Positions 1 to 11,162 of a stretch of 64,000 bases of DNA are shown here, piece after piece. The notes below the pieces were generated by a model. That model was not told the DNA's origin and ran no database searches. It saw only the letters and a list, made by a program, of their open reading frames with translations. A program made the position numbers and the translations under genes. The stretch's first letter is position 1, and every line of letters starts with the position of its first letter. This stretch comes from an uncultured Clostridia bacterium. GTDB taxonomy: Bacteria > Bacillota > Clostridia > Oscillospirales > Oscillospiraceae. Location of the stretch: NCBI GenBank assembly GCA_946550725.1, contig CAMNQX010000007.1, positions 1-64,000 of the forward strand, written 5' to 3'.

Positions 1-2
1 AC

Positions 3-734
3 GACCCCAACTTCAAGATGACCCCCCGGGTCTACCTCTTCGGCGCCAAGGCCGCCCCCGGCTACGCCATGGCCAAGCAGATCATCCACCTCATCAACTC
101 CCTGGCCGCCACGGTGAACTCCGACCCGGTGTGCAAGGATAAGCTCCAGGTGGTGTTCCTGGAGAACTACCGGGTGTCTCTGGCGGAAAAGCTCATGCCC
201 GCCGCCGAGCTTAGCGAGCAGATCTCCACCGCCGGCAAGGAAGCCTCCGGCACGGGCAACATGAAGTTTATGATGAACGGCGCCCTCACCATCGGCACCC
301 TGGACGGCGCCAACGTGGAGATGTGCGAGCAGGTCACCGACAAGAACATGTTCCTCTTCGGCCTCACCGCCCAGGAGGTCGCCGCCCGCCGGGACCAGGG
401 CTACCGCTCCTATGAGTATTACAGCCAGAGCGAGACCATCAAGCGCATCCTGGACCAGATGACCCGCGGCTTTGACGACGGCGTTGCCTATACCGATATC
501 GTCAACTCCCTGCTCTTTGGTCAGGGTAACTCCATGGCCGACCAGTATTTCCTCCTGGCCGACTTCGAGAGCTACCGCGCCGCCCAGGCCCTGGCCGGGG
601 AGACCTACCTGGACCCCAAGACCTGGAACAAGATGGCTCTGGTCAACGTGGCCCGTTCCGGCCTGTTCGCCGCCGACCGCGCGGTCAGCGAGTACGCCAA
701 GAGCATCTGGAAGGTCCCCGTCCGCAAGGCGTAA
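3..734 (+). CDS. glgP: Glycogen phosphorylase, C-terminal part (5' end outside window)
   Basis: Protein motif EASGTGNMKFMMNGALTIGTLDGANVEM typical of glycogen/starch phosphorylases; open frame continues to the window edge. Confidence 0.95.
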   Translation, partial: DPNFKMTPRVYLFGAKAAPGYAMAKQIIHLINSLAATVNSDPVCKDKLQVVFLENYRVSLAEKLMPAAELSEQISTAGKEASGTGNMKFMMNGALTIGTLDGANVEMCEQVTDKNMFLFGLTAQEVAARRDQGYRSYEYYSQSETIKRILDQMTRGFDDGVAYTDIVNSLLFGQGNSMADQYFLLADFESYRAAQALAGETYLDPKTWNKMALVNVARSGLFAADRAVSEYAKSIWKVPVRKA

Positions 735-752
735 GCCTCTTCCGCATCCCTT

Positions 753-785
753 GGGGAGACCTCTCGCGAGGTCTCCCCTTTTTGT
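753..785 (+). terminator. Rho-independent terminator after glgP
   Basis: GGGGAGACCTCTCGCGAGGTCTCCCC followed by TTTTTGT. Confidence 0.85.
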
Positions 786-886
786 CCTCTGCGGACGGTA
801 GAAAGCCCGAAAAACCGGGCACTCTACGGTCCGTGGGTGTTCTTTTCTCCCCCGTTTTGGTAGGATGGCCGTGAAAGGAGGAAGTC

Positions 887-1498
887 ATGGATCAGATCAA
901 GATCGGACGTTTCATCGCCCAACGGCGGCGCGGCCTCGACCTCACCCAGCGGCAGCTGGCCGACAAGCTGGAGATCAGCGACAAAACGGTGTCCAAATGG
1001 GAGTGCGGCAACGGCTTCCCCGAGCCGTCCCTCCTGCTCCCCCTGTGCCGGGAGCTTGGCATCACCGTCAACGACCTGCTCTCCGGTGAGGTGGTCGCCC
1101 CCGCCGACTACCAACAGAAAGCGGAGGAAAATATCATGAGTATTTTGCAGGAAAACCGCCGGCGGCTGGCCCTCACCACCATGGCCGGCATCAGCTCCAC
1201 CCTGGCCTTTTTGACCCTCCTTCTCGGCGTAGCCATCTATGCCGAGGTGTTCTCCCTGGCCGCCAAGATCGCCATTGTGGCCATCGCCTGCGTGGTCTTT
1301 GGCCTGGGCCTCTATGTGGCCATGAAGGGGGAGCAGACCGTGGGCGCGTACCGCTGCCCTCACTGCGGAAAGGACTTCGTCCCCACCTTCAAGGCCTATG
1401 TCATGGGGCCGCATATGCTCCTCACCCGCCGGATGCGCTGCCCCCACTGCCGTCAAAAGGGCTGGTGCCATAAGGTGCTGGACACCGACGGCGACTGA
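887..1498 (+). CDS. XRE-family HTH regulator with TM segments and C-terminal Cys-rich motifs
   Basis: N-terminal HTH (GRFIAQRRRGLDLTQRQLADKLEISDKTVSKWECG), hydrophobic middle, CPHCG/CPHC pairs. Confidence 0.88.
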   Translation: MDQIKIGRFIAQRRRGLDLTQRQLADKLEISDKTVSKWECGNGFPEPSLLLPLCRELGITVNDLLSGEVVAPADYQQKAEENIMSILQENRRRLALTTMAGISSTLAFLTLLLGVAIYAEVFSLAAKIAIVAIACVVFGLGLYVAMKGEQTVGAYRCPHCGKDFVPTFKAYVMGPHMLLTRRMRCPHCRQKGWCHKVLDTDGD

Positions 1499-1510
1499 AC
1501 ACTGTAAAAA

Positions 1511-1545
1511 AGGAGCGGAAGGCTGACGCCTTCCGCTCCTTCTTC
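1511..1545. terminator. Bidirectional terminator between XRE gene and ribF
   Basis: AGGAGCGGAAGG-CTGACG-CCTTCCGCTCCT flanked by A and T/C tracts. Confidence 0.8.
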
Positions 1546-1550
1546 ACGTT

Positions 1551-2468
1551 TTAAGCTTCTCTACCCGCAAAGTACTCCCTGGTCTGTTGGGCGTTTTTCA
1601 GCACCTCCTGGCGCAGGTCCTCCAGGCTGTGGAAGCGGCGCTCCCCCCGCAGGCGGTGGTAAAGCTCCAGCCTCACCCTTTCGCCGTACACGTCCCCGTC
1701 AAAGTCCAGCAGGAACCCTTCGATGGTGACCTGTTCCCCATCCGACACCGTGGGGCGCACCCCGATGTTGGTGGCGGCGAGGTAGGTTTTCCCGTCTTGG
1801 GTGGTCACCTGAGAGGCGTACACCCCGTAGGCGGGGATCAAAATTCCCGGCGCGGGAGAAATGTTCACCGTGGGAAAGCCCAGTGTCTTGCCCAGCCCCT
1901 TGCCGTGGCGGACTTCGCCGGACAGGAGATGGGGGTGGGCCAGATAGCGGCGGGCGGCCTCCATGTCCCCTTCCTCCACCAGGGAGCGGATGTAGGTGGA
2001 GGACACGGTGCGCCCGTCCAGCGTCACCTTGTCCACCACCTCGCAGGCGATAGAGTGGGCAGCGCACAGCTCCTTCAGCCTCGCGGGCGTACCCTCGCCC
2101 TTGTAGCCGAAGCGGTAGTCGTGGCCCACCACCACCCCCGCGCAGCTCCAGCGGCGGATCAGGTAGTCCACCACGAAGGTCTCCCATGGCATGGTCATCA
2201 TTTCCTCGTCAAAGGGGGCGGCGATGACCTCCCGGATGCCATAAAGGCTTTTCATCAAGTGCGCCCGGTCCTCCGGGGTGGACAGCAGGGGCGCCGGCTC
2301 CCTGCTGAGCAGCGTGCTGGGATGCTGGGCGAAGGTGTGGGCGGCAGGCACGGCGTCCAACGTTTTCGCCAGCTCCACCGTGCGCTTCAAAAGCGCCCCG
2401 TGGCCCATATGCACCCCGTCGAAAAAGCCCAGGGCGATGACTCGTGTTCTGTCTTCCATGTGTTCCAC
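1551..2468 (-). CDS. ribF: Bifunctional riboflavin kinase/FAD synthetase
   Basis: ALGFFDGVHMGH, GHDYRFGYKGEG, GKTLGFPTVNI motifs. Confidence 0.95.
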   Translation of the reverse strand: MEHMEDRTRVIALGFFDGVHMGHGALLKRTVELAKTLDAVPAAHTFAQHPSTLLSREPAPLLSTPEDRAHLMKSLYGIREVIAAPFDEEMMTMPWETFVVDYLIRRWSCAGVVVGHDYRFGYKGEGTPARLKELCAAHSIACEVVDKVTLDGRTVSSTYIRSLVEEGDMEAARRYLAHPHLLSGEVRHGKGLGKTLGFPTVNISPAPGILIPAYGVYASQVTTQDGKTYLAATNIGVRPTVSDGEQVTIEGFLLDFDGDVYGERVRLELYHRLRGERRFHSLEDLRQEVLKNAQQTREYFAGREA

Positions 2469-2516
2469 CTCCCTCGAAACCGTCGCTTCGGCGGCATAGC
2501 CGCCCCGCTTAATGGT

Positions 2517-2542
2517 AAAAACCTGCCACCGGCAGGTTTTTT
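2517..2542 (-). terminator. Terminator hairpin between truB and ribF
   Basis: minus strand AACCTGCCGGTGGCAGGTTTTT. Confidence 0.7.
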
Positions 2543-3437
2543 ACGCCTCGACTTCGTAAAAGCTCTTGACCACGCGGCACTCCTTCCCGTCGCACCGGCC
2601 CAGGAGCAAAAAATCGCCGTTTTCGTCAAACACCTTGACCTCCCCCGCCGGCTTTGCCAGGGGGAAGGGATTGCCGTTTCTCGCCCGTTTCAGGGCCGTG
2701 CCCGAAATGGTCACAGAGGGCTGGGGAAAGCAGTCCTCCACAGGGCGAACGTATTGCCACGGGTCAGCGGCGTTGACCAGCGTTTCCATGGTGACCGCCT
2801 CTCCGATGGGAAACGCCCCCACCCGGGTGCGCCGCAGCTCGGCCATACATCCGCCGCAGCCCAGGGCCTGGCCGATGTCGTGGCAGAGGGTGCGGACGTA
2901 AGTCCCCTTGGAGCACACCACCCGCAATTTGAAGTCCTCCCCCGCGTCGGGCCAGCCCAGCAGCTCCAGGGCGTGGATGGTGACGGGGCGGGGCTTGCGC
3001 TCCACCTCCTTGCCCTTCCGGGCCAGCTCGTAGAGCTTTTTGCCGTCGATTTTAATGGCGGAATACATGGGCGGCACCTGCATAATGTCCCCCGCGAACT
3101 GCTCCAACACCTTGCACAGCCGTTCTCCGGTCACCTCCACAGGGCGTTCCTCCAGAACGGTCCCCGTGGTGTCCTGGGTGTCGGTGGTGACTCCCAGACG
3201 CAGGGAGGCGATGTACTCCTTCTCCCCGTCGGTGACAAACTCCACCGCCCGGGTGGCCCGGCCCAGAAACACGGGCAGAACGCCCGTGGCCATGGGGTCC
3301 AGCGTCCCGCCGTGGCCCACCCGCTTTTGGTGGAACACCCCCCGCAGCTTGGCGCACACGTCCATGGAGGTCCAGTCCGCAGGCTTGTCCACCACCAGCA
3401 CGCCGCCCAGGGCGGCTCTTCTTTCGTCAACTGCCAT
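2541..3437 (-). CDS. truB: tRNA pseudouridine(55) synthase TruB
   Basis: GGVLVVDKPADWTSMDV, GHGGTLDPMATGVLPV, SKGTYVRTLCHDIG. Confidence 0.96.
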   Translation of the reverse strand: MAVDERRAALGGVLVVDKPADWTSMDVCAKLRGVFHQKRVGHGGTLDPMATGVLPVFLGRATRAVEFVTDGEKEYIASLRLGVTTDTQDTTGTVLEERPVEVTGERLCKVLEQFAGDIMQVPPMYSAIKIDGKKLYELARKGKEVERKPRPVTIHALELLGWPDAGEDFKLRVVCSKGTYVRTLCHDIGQALGCGGCMAELRRTRVGAFPIGEAVTMETLVNAADPWQYVRPVEDCFPQPSVTISGTALKRARNGNPFPLAKPAGEVKVFDENGDFLLLGRCDGKECRVVKSFYEVEA

Positions 3438-4389
3438 GGAGCACCTTCCTGATGGCCTCCGCCATAGCTGCGCGCGCGGCGGGAACGTCCCCCTTGACGG
3501 TGGCTCCGGCGGCGGCCTTGTGCCCTCCGCCGCCCAGCAGAGCGCACACGGCGCAGGCGTCCAGATAGGAGGAATCGCTCCGAAGGGATATTTTGCACTC
3601 CCCGCCCTTCAGCTCCCGAAGGGTGGCGGAGGCCTTCACCCCCTCGATCTGGCCCAGCACCGCGGCAATATCCTCCGCGTCCACCTCGGTAGCGCCCACC
3701 TTCGCCATATCATCCAGGCTCAGCGCGCCGATGACCACCTGTCCGTCCTCCAGCTCTTCCAGACTGCCGATGAGGATGGTCTCCAGCTTCATGCGCTTTC
3801 TGGATTTGGTGCGGAAATGCCGCTTGTTGATGACCTGGTAGGGAATGTCCCGGGCCATCAGCGCCGCCGCCACCGCGTGGGTGTTGGCGGTGGTGTTGGC
3901 GTAGGCGAAGCAGCCCGTGTCGGTGGACACGGCCACATAGAGCATCTTGGCGATCTCGCCGTCCAGCTCTCCCAGCTCCTCTACCAGCTTGTAGACGATC
4001 TCCCCGCAGGCGGCCTTGTCCGCCTCCACGCAGTTGGCCGCGGCGTAGCCGGTGTTGGAGGGGTGGTGGTCGATGCACAGGTCCACGCCCCGGGAATCGG
4101 CGATGGCCCGCTCCCCGTCGGTCAGCAGGTCCAGGGTGGCCACGTCCACCGCCACCACCTTGTCAAAGGCGAAGTCCGCCGGGGCAATATAGCCCTCCAG
4201 ATAGGGGGTGAACAGCTCGGTGGCGTCCTCGTTGGGGTGAAGCCACGCGGTCTTGCCGATCTGGCGCAGAAGCGCGCAAAGGCCCACCGCGCACCCGATG
4301 GTGTCTCCGTCGGGCCGCTTGTGGGTCAAAATGAGGATATGGTCCCAGCCGCCCAGCAGGGCGGCCGCTTGCTTGTAGTCGATGGTCAT
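3427..4389 (-). CDS. nrnA: DHH/DHHA1 phosphoesterase, NrnA-like oligoribonuclease/pAp phosphatase
   Basis: THKRPDGDTIG, CIDHHPSN, C-terminal GGGGHKAAAGAT; position between truB and rbfA. Confidence 0.92.
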   Translation of the reverse strand: MTIDYKQAAALLGGWDHILILTHKRPDGDTIGCAVGLCALLRQIGKTAWLHPNEDATELFTPYLEGYIAPADFAFDKVVAVDVATLDLLTDGERAIADSRGVDLCIDHHPSNTGYAAANCVEADKAACGEIVYKLVEELGELDGEIAKMLYVAVSTDTGCFAYANTTANTHAVAAALMARDIPYQVINKRHFRTKSRKRMKLETILIGSLEELEDGQVVIGALSLDDMAKVGATEVDAEDIAAVLGQIEGVKASATLRELKGGECKISLRSDSSYLDACAVCALLGGGGHKAAAGATVKGDVPAARAAMAEAIRKVLHGS

Positions 4390-4390
4390 G

Positions 4391-4744
4391 TCAGTTCTCC
4401 TTGTCGTCCAGGGAGCGCAGGATGCTCAAAATGTGCGCGCCCTTGTCCATGGAGTCGTCGGCAAAGAAAATCAGCTCCGGGGTGGCCCGCAGGGTGAGCC
4501 TATGGCCCACCTCCCGGCGCAACCAGCCCGCCGCCGACTTCAGGCCCTTGATCGCGTCCTTCTCCCTGGCCTTGTCCAGTACGCTGACGTACACCTTTGC
4601 CTGCTTCAGGTCGGCGGTGGCGTCCACCCCGGTGACCGAGAGCATCCCGGCCTCCGCCACACGGGGGTCCTTTACCGTGGGGATGAGGGCCGCCAGCTCC
4701 CGCTGCAGCTCCTCGTTCACCCGCGCCATACGATTTGATGCCAT
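4391..4744 (-). CDS. rbfA: 30S ribosome-binding factor A
   Basis: MASNRMARVNEELQRELAALIPTVKDPRV; start set at MASNRM rather than the longer ORF start. Confidence 0.93.
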   Translation of the reverse strand: MASNRMARVNEELQRELAALIPTVKDPRVAEAGMLSVTGVDATADLKQAKVYVSVLDKAREKDAIKGLKSAAGWLRREVGHRLTLRATPELIFFADDSMDKGAHILSILRSLDDKEN

Positions 4745-4760
4745 AGTGTTCTCCTTTTGT

Positions 4761-4991
4761 TTACTGCCGCTCCCGCACATCCGAACGGCCCACCAGATAG
4801 TCCAGGCTCACGTCGAAATAATCCGCGATGGCGATCAGCTTCGCCACCTCCGGGTAGGATTCCCCGTATTCATAGCCCTGATAAGTGCGTAGTTTTACGG
4901 AAAAAATATCCGCCGTGCTCTGCTGCGTCATGTTCCGCTCTTTACGCAATTCTTTCATTCGTTGACCAAAACTTGACATTTTTCCCTCCAA
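4761..4991 (-). CDS. Small XRE-family HTH repressor (76 aa)
   Basis: GQRMKELRKERNMTQQSTADIFSVKLRTYQGYEYGESYPEVAKLIAIADYFDVSLDYLVGRSD. Confidence 0.88.
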   Translation of the reverse strand: MEGKMSSFGQRMKELRKERNMTQQSTADIFSVKLRTYQGYEYGESYPEVAKLIAIADYFDVSLDYLVGRSDVRERQ

Positions 4992-4995
4992 CCTA

Positions 4996-5047
4996 TTGAC
5001 ACGCGGATATTTCGCGTGTTACTATAGGATACGCGGATTATCCGCGT
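4996..5047. promoter_or_regulatory. Two palindromic operator-like sites overlapping a sigma70-type promoter
   Basis: ACACGCG-N7-CGCGTGT (4999-5019) and ACGCGGAT-T-ATCCGCGT (5031-5047); TTGACA at 4996-5001. Confidence 0.75.
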
Positions 5048-5076
5048 TTTCACTCTTTTGATACGGGGGCGTTGAA

Positions 5077-5340
5077 ATGCAAGATATTTTACTCAAATCA
5101 CTGTGGTACAGCACGGAGCTGTCCCACAAGGTCCGCGAACTCAGCCGCGCCATGCCGGGGTATCAGGAGGCGGCCCAGGCCCATGAGGCCGCCGCAAAGC
5201 AGCTCGAGAACATTCTCGGCTTCGAGCTGTACGACCAGTATTCCACGGCGCTCATGCGCTTCCTGGATTACAACACCTTCGCCTGGTACGCCCTGGGACT
5301 CGGCGTGCGCGGGGAACTGGTCAAGATGTTTGGGTTTTGA
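5077..5340 (+). CDS. Small hypothetical protein (87 aa), divergent from XRE gene
   Basis: ORF downstream of TTGACA promoter; acidic helical protein, loosely reminiscent of DUF6809-type small proteins (unverified). Confidence 0.7.
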   Translation: MQDILLKSLWYSTELSHKVRELSRAMPGYQEAAQAHEAAAKQLENILGFELYDQYSTALMRFLDYNTFAWYALGLGVRGELVKMFGF

Positions 5341-5352
5341 GACTACCTAGAG

Positions 5353-5521
5353 GGCTGTCATGTTCGCGTTGGACGCGCTGCGCGCCGCTGTCACGCTCGG
5401 GTTGGACACGCCACGGCCCTGCTTCCCGCCCCTTGGCAAAATTGCCGCTGGGCTGCGCCCAGCCTGTTTTTGCCGTGCGGGTCGCTCCATCGGGGCCTGC
5501 GTGTCTACCCTCGCGCTTCGC
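5353..5521 (-). repeat. Dispersed stop-codon-proximal repeat, copy 1 (downstream of infB), with a partial duplication
   Basis: Contains GAAGCGCGAGGGTAGACACGCAGG...GTCCAACGCGA on minus strand; shared with 8538-8676, 18402-18538, 62478-62610. Confidence 0.75.
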
Positions 5522-7908
<2,387 letters not shown>

Positions 7909-7912
<4 letters not shown>

Positions 7913-8238
7913 AGAACGACACCTCCATCTTGGTGTTTTGCCGTCTCGGGGAGAAGCTCCTCCAGGCGGCGGGCAAAGCCCGGATCGGTGACCGCCGCCA
8001 GGGCGCAGCTTTTGCGGCCCAAAGCGGAGCCTAACCGGAACTTATCGGCGGAAAGGACGCGGCAGGGGGTGTTTCCCAAATGGCGGCGGACCTTGTCGGT
8101 GGTGTTCTCCGCCGCGTCGGCCGCCAGGTAGACCGCTTTGGCCTTGCCGTGGGCCAGGGCGGTGTGGACGGGGACCTCTCCCACCTCCAGCTTTCCGGCC
8201 CGCAGGGCCAACCCCAGCAGGGTCAAAAACCTATCCAT
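7909..8238 (-). CDS. ylxQ: L7Ae/YlxQ-family ribosomal protein
   Basis: [18 protein letters not shown]...[14 protein letters not shown]; infB-nusA context. Confidence 0.9.
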
Positions 8239-8518
8239 CTCCCGGCCCCCTCTCAGCCAGCTGGGCCTCCAGCTGGGTCAGGACCTCCGGGGGCAGCGGC
8301 GCGGAGAAGGCCCGCTCCAACGCCTTGGACTTCACCGCCCGCTTGAAACAGGCGGGGTCGGGACAGAGGTAGGCCCCCCGGCCGGGCTTTTTGCCCCTGG
8401 TATCCAGGGACACCTCCCCTTCGGGGGAGCGCACCACCCGGATGAGCTGGGCCTTCTCCTTCATCTGGCGGCACCCCACGCACATGCGCTGGGGCAGTTT
8501 TTTGGGCATGGGGAACAC
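8231..8518 (-). CDS. ylxR: YlxR/RnpM family RNA-binding protein
   Basis: PQRMCVGCRQMKEKAQLIRVVRSPEG...GRGAYLCPDPACF. Confidence 0.93.
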   Translation of the reverse strand: MFPMPKKLPQRMCVGCRQMKEKAQLIRVVRSPEGEVSLDTRGKKPGRGAYLCPDPACFKRAVKSKALERAFSAPLPPEVLTQLEAQLAERGPGDG

Positions 8519-8537
8519 CTCCTTGTTGTGATCTGCC

Positions 8538-8676
8538 GGGCTGTCACGCTCGCGTTGGACGCATCACGCCTCGGCTTCCCTCCGTCTCGGGCCAAATCGC
8601 GGCGGCTGCGCCGCCTTACCAATTCGGCCCTCGCTCCAGTCCATCCGAGGCTATGCGTCTACGCTCGGCGCTTCTT
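8538..8676 (-). repeat. Dispersed stop-codon-proximal repeat, copy 2 (nusA 3' end to ylxR)
   Basis: Shares GCTGTCACGCTCGCGTTGGACGCA...CTCCGTCTCGGGCC-AATCGCGGCGGCT..GCCGCCTTACCAATTCGGCCCTCGCTCC with copy 3. Confidence 0.9.
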
Positions 8677-9769
8677 CCTCGGGTGCGGATTGCGGCTTGA
8701 TGTCGATCTTAAAGCCGGTGAGCTTGGCGGCCAGACGGGCGTTCTGTCCCTCCCGGCCGATGGCCAGGGAGAGCTGGTCGTCGGGGACGATGACCTTGCA
8801 GCTCTTGCCGTCATCCAGCAGGGTGACGCTCACCACCGTGGCGGGGGCCAGAGCGGCGGAGACGTAGGCGATGGGGTCGTCGGAGTACTTGATGATGTCG
8901 ATCTTCTCGCCCTTCAGCTCCTCCACGATGTTGTTCACCCGCTGGCCCCGGGTGCCTACGCAGGCGCCGATGGGGTCCACGTTGGGGTCGGCGGACCACA
9001 CGGCGATCTTGCTGCGGCTGCCCGCCTCCCGGGCGGTGGAGCGGATCTCCACGGTGCCGTCGTAAATTTCCGGCACCTCCAGCTCAAAGAGCCGCTTCAC
9101 CAGACCCGGGTGGGTGCGGGAGATGATGACCTGGGGTCCCCGGGTGGCCCGGCGGACCTCCACCACATAGACCTTCAGGCGGTCGCCCTCCTTGAAGGTC
9201 TCCCCCGCCACCTGCTCGGCGGCGGCCAGGTAGGCGTCGGTAAACTCGCCGCCGCTGGTGATGCGGATGGATGCCGCGCCGTTGCGCGGGTCGATACGGG
9301 TGACGATGCCGGTGAGGATCTCATGCTCCTTGGCGGAGAACTCATCATAGATCATGCCCTGCTCCGCCTCCCGCATACCCTGGACGATGACCTGGCGGGC
9401 GGTCTGGGCGGCGATGCGGCCAAAGGCCCGGGTCTTGACCTCGATGCGAAGCACGTCGCCCAACTGGGCCTGGGGCAGCTTGGCCTGGGCCTCCTCCAGG
9501 GACATTTCGGTGTAGGGGTTATCCACCGTCTCCACCACGTCCTTCTTGACGTACATCTTGACCTCGGCCTTTTCCTCGTTGAAATCCACCGTCACGTTGT
9601 CGGTGATACCCTCATGGTCCCGCTTGTAGGCGGACACCAGGGCCTGGGTGATCTTATCCAGCATATAGCTCTTGGGGATGCCCTTCTCCTGCTCGATGAG
9701 GTTGACGGCGGTAAAAAACTCCTTGCCGTCCAGCTCAACGGACTTGGGGGCGGGTGCTTTCTTTGCCAT
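8651..9769 (-). CDS. nusA: Transcription termination/antitermination protein NusA
   Basis: S1/KH architecture; [26 protein letters not shown]. Confidence 0.96.
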   Translation of the reverse strand: MAKKAPAPKSVELDGKEFFTAVNLIEQEKGIPKSYMLDKITQALVSAYKRDHEGITDNVTVDFNEEKAEVKMYVKKDVVETVDNPYTEMSLEEAQAKLPQAQLGDVLRIEVKTRAFGRIAAQTARQVIVQGMREAEQGMIYDEFSAKEHEILTGIVTRIDPRNGAASIRITSGGEFTDAYLAAAEQVAGETFKEGDRLKVYVVEVRRATRGPQVIISRTHPGLVKRLFELEVPEIYDGTVEIRSTAREAGSRSKIAVWSADPNVDPIGACVGTRGQRVNNIVEELKGEKIDIIKYSDDPIAYVSAALAPATVVSVTLLDDGKSCKVIVPDDQLSLAIGREGQNARLAAKLTGFKIDIKPQSAPEEEAPSVDA

Positions 9770-9786
9770 GGCTATCTTCTCCTTCG

Positions 9787-10242
9787 TTAAAAAGTGATAT
9801 ATAACCTTACCTGGGCGATATCTTGCTTCGCCAGGGTGCGCGGGCCTTCTTTGGTCTCTACGGTCACGCCGCCGTCCTCATATCCCGCCAGCGCGCCCAC
9901 CAGGGTCTTTACACCGTTGATGGGACGGTAGAGCTTTACCTCCACCTGCTCGCCCACAAAGCGCTGGAAATGCTCAGGCTTTCGGAGGATGCGGTCCGCG
10001 CCGGGGGAGGACACCTCCAGCACGTAGCTGCCCTCGATGGGGTCCACCTCATCCAGCTTCACGTCCAGCGCGCGGCTCACCGCCTCGCAGTGGTCGATGG
10101 TCACGCCGTCCCCTCGGTCCAGGTACACCCGCAAAAACCAGGTGCCTGCCTCCTTGACGTACTCCACGTCCCAGATCTCACAGCCGTTTTCCCTGGCGAT
10201 CGGCTCTGCCAGAGCAGCCACGGTATCGGTGAGTTTTGCCAC
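9787..10242 (-). CDS. rimP: Ribosome maturation factor RimP
   Basis: GCEIWDVEYVKEAGTWFLRVYLDR, YVLEVSSPGADRIL. Confidence 0.95.
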   Translation of the reverse strand: MAKLTDTVAALAEPIARENGCEIWDVEYVKEAGTWFLRVYLDRGDGVTIDHCEAVSRALDVKLDEVDPIEGSYVLEVSSPGADRILRKPEHFQRFVGEQVEVKLYRPINGVKTLVGALAGYEDGGVTVETKEGPRTLAKQDIAQVRLYITF

Positions 10243-10319
10243 CGGCTTCCCTCCTTTACTCCAAAAGAAAGAGCGGGGCGAACCCCACTCTTGTCAATAC
10301 CTACTCTTCATACTATGCT

Positions 10320-10348
10320 AGTATACCACTATATGTTGGGTAATGCAA
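10320..10348 (-). promoter_or_regulatory. Sigma-A promoter of the rimP-nusA-infB operon
   Basis: minus strand TTGCAT-N17-TATACT. Confidence 0.7.
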
Positions 10349-10371
10349 GGGGTTTTGCAAAAATTTCCCCT

Positions 10372-11055
10372 TCATGCCGGACTTTTCCCACCGTATTGCT
10401 CCAAATACGCGTCGATCTGCGCACAACGGCGGTCATCCACCACCACATTCCCGCCGATCTCCCGGTTCAGAAGGAAGCGCTGGATGTCCCGGATGGTGAC
10501 GATCGGGTGCACCGCGATGCCGTAGTCGGCGCGCAGCTCGTCCAGGGTGGTGCGCTCTCCCGTGCCCCGCTCCATGCGGTCGGCGGAGACGAAGAGGTGG
10601 GTGACCTTCACCTGCTTGCCCAGAGCGTCGAAGAAGGCCAGGGTCTCCCGCACGGCGGTGCCCGCCGTCACCACGTCCTCGATGATGGCGATGCGGTCCC
10701 CGTCTTGGACCTGATAGCCCACCAGACTGCCCCCCTCGCCGTGGTCCTTGGCCTCCTTGCGGTTGAAGCAGTAGGGCAGGTCCCGGTCATAGTTCCGGGC
10801 CAGGGAGGCTGCCGTCGTCACCACCAGGGGGATGCCCTTGTAGGCCGGGCCGAACAGGCAGTCGATGCCCTCGGGAGCGTTCTCTTGAACGCAGGCGGCG
10901 TAGTAGTCCCCCAGCCGCGCGGCCTGAGCGCCGGTCTTGTAGTTGCCCGTGTTGATAAAATAGGGGGTCTTGCGGCCCGATTTGGTGGTAAAGTCCCCAA
11001 AGGTCAGTACCCCGGACTCCACCATGAACGTGATAAAATCCTCTTTGTAGCCCAT
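10372..11055 (-). CDS. pyrE: Orotate phosphoribosyltransferase
   Basis: IDCLFGPAYKGIPL, IIEDVVTAGTAVRETL. Confidence 0.94.
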   Translation of the reverse strand: MGYKEDFITFMVESGVLTFGDFTTKSGRKTPYFINTGNYKTGAQAARLGDYYAACVQENAPEGIDCLFGPAYKGIPLVVTTAASLARNYDRDLPYCFNRKEAKDHGEGGSLVGYQVQDGDRIAIIEDVVTAGTAVRETLAFFDALGKQVKVTHLFVSADRMERGTGERTTLDELRADYGIAVHPIVTIRDIQRFLLNREIGGNVVVDDRRCAQIDAYLEQYGGKSPA

Positions 11056-11103
11056 GTGGTTCCCTCCTTGCGATTTTGTCTATCATATCGGAAATGAAGG
11101 GGC

Positions 11104-11132
11104 TTGTCAACGGCCCTGTGTTGTGGTAGAAT
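11104..11132 (+). promoter_or_regulatory. Sigma-A promoter of uvrB
   Basis: TTGTCA-N17-TAGAAT. Confidence 0.65.
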
Positions 11133-11162
11133 GGAACAAAAGTTTGAATGGAGGTGCGTGCC

